Part shown: in pieces, positions 5,487-8,259 of the stretch | Numbering within the stretch: the first letter of the stretch is position 1 | How the letters are laid out: each line of letters begins with the position of its first letter | Source of the DNA: Pseudomonadota bacterium | Lineage (GTDB): Bacteria; Pseudomonadota; Gammaproteobacteria; Steroidobacterales; Woeseiaceae | Length of the DNA stretch: 8,259 bases | Direction: 5' to 3' | Assembly (NCBI GenBank): GCA_022565135.1 | Contig: JADFKA010000068.1 | Location: 1 to 8,259, forward strand | Translations under genes and position numbers: made by a program | Notes under the pieces: generated by a model | What the model saw: only the letters and a program-made list of their open reading frames with translations | The model's database searches: none | Told to the model about the DNA's origin: nothing

Positions 5487-5536
5487 GAGCCCGCCATGCG
5501 GGCGATAGCCACTCGCCCGCATGGCGGGCTCCTACA
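5482..5536. repeat. REP pair (REPIN-like) between convergent genes
   Basis: A perfect 24-bp inverted repeat (5482-5505 and 5513-5536) flanks the 7-base loop TAGCCAC. Each arm is itself a REP: a GTAGGAG head followed by the small hairpin GCCCGC-CAT-GCGGGC and GA. GTAG-headed REPs in inverted pairs are typical of sequences mobilised by RAYT (TnpA-REP) transposases in Pseudomonas and Xanthomonas relatives; no RAYT gene is in the window. It may protect the 3' ends of both convergent messages. There is no T-run, so it is not a classic intrinsic terminator. Confidence 0.85.
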
Positions 5537-5547
5537 GCGGGCTCCTA
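5537..5547. repeat. Partial extra REP tip
   Basis: GCGGGCTCCTA repeats bases 5524-5534 exactly at a 13-bp period, directly after the REP pair. It is a truncated third copy or a slippage product of the right arm. Confidence 0.6.
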
Positions 5548-5558
5548 TGTTGGTTCGA

Positions 5559-8259
5559 TCAATCGCTCGATAGTGGCTCGGCGGGTTTTTCTGCCTTGGC
5601 AGGTTCCTCGCGCGGCTTCTGAACCGTTTGTGGCGCAGGCGCATCCCAGGGCAGCAAGCTGCCTTGCGGCTTTGCTTCAGACTTAGGCTCAGCCTCTGGC
5701 TCAGATTTAGGCTCAGTCTTTGGCTCAGTCTTTGGCTCAGTCTTTGTCTCAGTCTTTGTCTCAGTCTTTGTCTCAGTCTTTGTCTCAGTCTTAAGCTCAG
5801 TCTTAGGCTCAGACTTAGGCTCAGACTTAGGCTCAGGGTCCGATGAACCATTGCCCGACGGCAGTGGCGATTTCGTCTCGCTGAGTTGTGACTCCGCTGT
5901 CTCGCTGGGTTGCGATTTCGTCTCGCTGGGTTGTGACTCCGCCGTCTCACTGGGTTGCGATTTCACCGGCTCGCTGATGGGCGTCAAGTTCGGCGAAGTA
6001 TGATCAATGTCTATAGAGGTTTCTGACTGAACTGTCGCATCGGCTGCGCGTTCTGCATCGGTACGCACTTTGGGAGGACCATTGTCGATCGCTGGCGAGG
6101 CGACTTCCGTCACTTTTTTTGGTTCGCTTTGCACAGGTTCTTCGCGCCTGGCCTGTTGTTTCTCGGCGACTGGTTTCTCGGCAGCTGGTTTTTCGACGCG
6201 CTGCTCATCCTCTGCGGGCTGCGTTTGCTGCTGCTCGACAGTCGAATCCTGAGCAGGCCTGTCACCCGTACGACGTCTGCGGCGGCCACCGCGACCGCGG
6301 CGATTGCGCGACGGTTTCTTGTGTGTTGATTGGCTCTCGTCGCGATTTTCCGTCGCCTCCTTCGGCTTGCGTGTCTGCTGTCCCGCATCTTTGGTACGTT
6401 GACTCTTGTCCTTCGCGCTAGTCTTTTTGGCAGGCTTCCTGGTCTTTTTTCGATCGGCACTGCGATTGTCTGCCGATCGTTGCGGCTCCTTGCGACGCCT
6501 GCTTCGCTGCGGGCTTCGACTCTGACCGCTCTTGCCACTTTGCTTGCGTCGCCTGGCTTGCGATTTGCTCTTGGGCTGCTCCTCGCTGCTCGAAAACAAT
6601 GCACCGATGCTGGCCCAAAATCCTGTGCCCGGCCGTTTACGGCGTTTGGGTGATGGCGTGCTGGGCTTGATGGTGCCAATCGCTGCGGGTTCCACGATTT
6701 TGCGATCCTGCAGTGTCGCCGGCAGTTCAGGCTCTTCTTCGCTGTCGGCAAGTTCGTAGCTGGCGCCCGCGTTTTCGGGTAGCTCGGTCTGATCGTCGCG
6801 TACTCGACGGATATCGTAATGCGGCGTCTCCAGCGACGAATTGGCGACCAGGACTACCTGCGTGTCGTTACTCGTCTCGAGATTCCGCACCCATTCACGC
6901 TTTTCGTTGAGCAGGTAGGTAGCGACCTCGACGGGCAATTGCGCAATGACTTTTGCCGTTCGCTCCTTACGCGCTTCTTCACCGATAATGCGCAGAATCG
7001 CCAATGCGAGTGATTCCACACTGCGAATCGTGCCGAGACCCGAGCATCGCGGGCAAGTCAGGTGGCTGGACTCGCCGAGAGATGGGCGTAGCCTCTGGCG
7101 CGACATTTCCAGCAGGCCGAAGCGGCTGATTTTGCCGATCTGTACGCGGGCCCGGTCCTGGCGCACGCAGTCGCGCAAGCGATTCTCGACGTCGCGTTGA
7201 TTCTTTTGCGGCCCCATGTCAATGAAATCGATGACGATGAGGCCGCCGAGGTCGCGAATACGCAATTGGCGTGCCATTTCTTCGGCTGCCTCGAGGTTCG
7301 TGTTCAGCGCTGTGGCTTCGATGTCGCTGCCTTTGGTCGCACGCGCCGAGTTGATATCAACCGATACGAGAGCCTCGGTGTGATCGACTACCAGACTGCC
7401 ACCTGATGGCAGCGTCACTGCATGAGAAAACGCCGACTCGATCTGGCTTTCGATCTGGTAACGCGTAAACAGAGGCACTGGATCCGTATAGTGTTTCAGC
7501 TTGCGCAGGTTGTGTGGCATGACTTGTTCGACGAATTCGACGGCTTCCTTGTAGGTCTTGTCATCATCGATCAGGATTTCGCCGATGTCGGTTGTCATGT
7601 AATCGCGCAAAGCGCGCACGACGGAATCGCTTTCGCGATAAATCAGAAACGGTGAGGGCTTTTCGAGCACTACATTAAGAATTGCGTGCCAGATCGTGAG
7701 CAGGTTTTCAAGGTCCCACGCCAGTTCTTCAGTGCTGCGATCGATGCCGGCTGTGCGCAGGATAACGCTCATGCCTTTCGGTATTTCAACATCGGACAAT
7801 GATTGCCTGGCGAGGTCGCGATCGTCACCGACGATACGACGCGAGACGCCGCCTGAACGTGACTTGTTCGGTTTCAGGACGATGAAGCGACCGGCAAGAC
7901 TGACGTAGGTTGTAAGCGCCGCGCCCTTGTTGCCGCGCTCTTCCTTGTCAATCTGAATAACAATGTCCTGGCCTTCCTTCAGGACCTCCCTGATGTTCGG
8001 TTTCTTGCCCGACTCAACAGGTTTGACGAAGTACTCGCTGGAGATTTCTTTGAGTGGCAGAAAGCCATGTCGATCTGCGCCGAAGTCGACGAACGCGGCT
8101 TCGAGACTGGGCTCGATGCGCGTAATCTTGCCTTTGTAAATATTAGCTTTTTTTCGTTCGCCTGCCGGTAATTCTATATTCAGATCATAAAGGCGTTGGC
8201 CGTCGACCATTGCCATGCGCAACTCTTCTTTTTGAGTTGCATTGATTAACATTCTTTTC
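5559..8259 (-). CDS. rne: Ribonuclease E, start probably just outside the window
   Basis: Ribonuclease E is the endonuclease that starts mRNA decay and processes rRNA and tRNA, and scaffolds the degradosome at the inner membrane. Numbering from ATG 8252: S1 domain about 36-118 (KANIYKGKITRIEPSLEAAF), catalytic Asp299 (SVDINSAR) and Asp342 (IVIDFIDM), and the zinc link CPRC (400-403). Beyond about 500 the protein is low complexity. It has a short amphipathic stretch GFWASIGALFSS (544-555) like the membrane anchor, Arg/Lys-rich RNA-binding blocks (about 566-625 and an RRGRGGRRRRR block), then Ser/Pro/Glu and Lys/Thr/Glu repeats. The codons before ATG 8252 read Lys-Arg and base 8259 would be the G of an upstream ATG, matching MKRMLINAT of E. 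coli. The true start is therefore probably at the window edge. The reading frame shown has 897 residues. Confidence 0.96.
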   Translation of the reverse strand, partial: KRMLINATQKEELRMAMVDGQRLYDLNIELPAGERKKANIYKGKITRIEPSLEAAFVDFGADRHGFLPLKEISSEYFVKPVESGKKPNIREVLKEGQDIVIQIDKEERGNKGAALTTYVSLAGRFIVLKPNKSRSGGVSRRIVGDDRDLARQSLSDVEIPKGMSVILRTAGIDRSTEELAWDLENLLTIWHAILNVVLEKPSPFLIYRESDSVVRALRDYMTTDIGEILIDDDKTYKEAVEFVEQVMPHNLRKLKHYTDPVPLFTRYQIESQIESAFSHAVTLPSGGSLVVDHTEALVSVDINSARATKGSDIEATALNTNLEAAEEMARQLRIRDLGGLIVIDFIDMGPQKNQRDVENRLRDCVRQDRARVQIGKISRFGLLEMSRQRLRPSLGESSHLTCPRCSGLGTIRSVESLALAILRIIGEEARKERTAKVIAQLPVEVATYLLNEKREWVRNLETSNDTQVVLVANSSLETPHYDIRRVRDDQTELPENAGASYELADSEEEPELPATLQDRKIVEPAAIGTIKPSTPSPKRRKRPGTGFWASIGALFSSSEEQPKSKSQARRRKQSGKSGQSRSPQRSRRRKEPQRSADNRSADRKKTRKPAKKTSAKDKSQRTKDAGQQTRKPKEATENRDESQSTHKKPSRNRRGRGGRRRRRTGDRPAQDSTVEQQQTQPAEDEQRVEKPAAEKPVAEKQQARREEPVQSEPKKVTEVASPAIDNGPPKVRTDAERAADATVQSETSIDIDHTSPNLTPISEPVKSQPSETAESQPSETKSQPSETAESQLSETKSPLPSGNGSSDPEPKSEPKSEPKTELKTETKTETKTETKTETKTEPKTEPKTEPKSEPEAEPKSEAKPQGSLLPWDAPAPQTVQKPREEPAKAEKPAEPLSSD
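5674..5829 (-). repeat. Thirteen 12-bp tandem units inside rne
   Basis: Thirteen uninterrupted 12-bp units of the form GGCTCAGTCTTT (plus strand) code on the minus strand for Lys-Thr/Ser-Glu-Pro/Thr tetrapeptides, about residues 808-860. Central units 5710-5793 are almost identical, while the outer ones have drifted. The length keeps the frame, so gain or loss of units is tolerated in the disordered tail. Confidence 0.9.
5869..5958 (-). repeat. Two 45-bp tandem repeats inside rne
   Basis: Copies 5869-5913 and 5914-5958 differ at only a few bases and code for 15-residue units built on SQPSET-AE-SQ.SETK, about residues 766-795. Each unit holds two copies of a shorter 15-base word (GTCTCGCTGGGTTGY). 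It is a second in-frame repeat in the disordered tail. Confidence 0.8.

Noticed and set aside
5674..5829. CRISPR-like array
   Set aside because: The units are contiguous 12-mers without spacers and are in frame inside rne.
5628..5846. Leu/Arg/Ser repeat protein on the plus strand
   Set aside because: It is the antisense reading of the 12-bp repeats in rne, so its regularity comes from the DNA repeat.
6110..6751. 213-residue minus-strand open frame in another frame of rne
   Set aside because: It is an Arg/Ala-rich shadow of the low-complexity RNase E tail, with no start signal.

Overview
The window looks like the chromosome of a gammaproteobacterium. The clearest marker is a minus-strand ribonuclease E gene whose first residues (LINATQ..EELR, VDGQRLYDL, KANIYKGKITRIEPSLEAAFVDFGA) closely follow the gammaproteobacterial enzyme. 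A GTAG-type REP pair of the kind common in Pseudomonas/Xanthomonas-like genomes fits this. I cannot name the genus.

Layout, left to right. (1) Bases 1-96 carry no gene but hold a good intrinsic terminator pointing right, so a plus-strand gene probably ends just outside the window. (2) Bases 97-1965 are a tight three-gene minus-strand operon: an exported SnoaL-like protein, a DODA/LigB-type extradiol dioxygenase and a GlcG/HbpS-like protein. A LysR-family regulator (2080-2988) diverges from it across a 114-bp region with dyad symmetry and a candidate promoter. This is the usual layout of a LysR-controlled small-molecule operon; the substrate is unknown. (3) Bases 3019-3180 are a 162-bp element without coding capacity. 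It is bounded by inverted TGTTGATTTGCA ends and has two related subterminal repeats per end, like an internally deleted IS21-type element. (4) Bases 3188-4881 are a type IV toxin-antitoxin/abortive infection pair of the AbiE type: AbiEi-like winged-helix antitoxin/repressor and AbiEii-like nucleotidyltransferase toxin, with ATGA stop/start overlap. They are preceded by three evenly spaced copies of an 18-bp operator (one inverted), and the last copy abuts a TATAAT box. (5) Bases 4909-4983 form a long composite palindrome, followed by a low-molecular-weight protein tyrosine phosphatase gene (4998-5486). (6) Bases 5482-5547 are a REP pair (24-bp perfect inverted repeat) that supplies the phosphatase stop codon and lies between it and the convergent rne gene. 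(7) Bases 5559-8259 are rne. Its disordered C-terminal part contains thirteen 12-bp tandem units and two 45-bp repeats; its true start probably lies one or two bases beyond the window.

The AbiE pair sits between a mobile-element scar and a palindrome, with a regulator-operon module on one side and housekeeping genes on the other. This suggests a small defence insertion. The least-described items are non-coding: the AbiE operator array, the IS21-like scar, the composite palindrome and the REP/stop-codon overlap.
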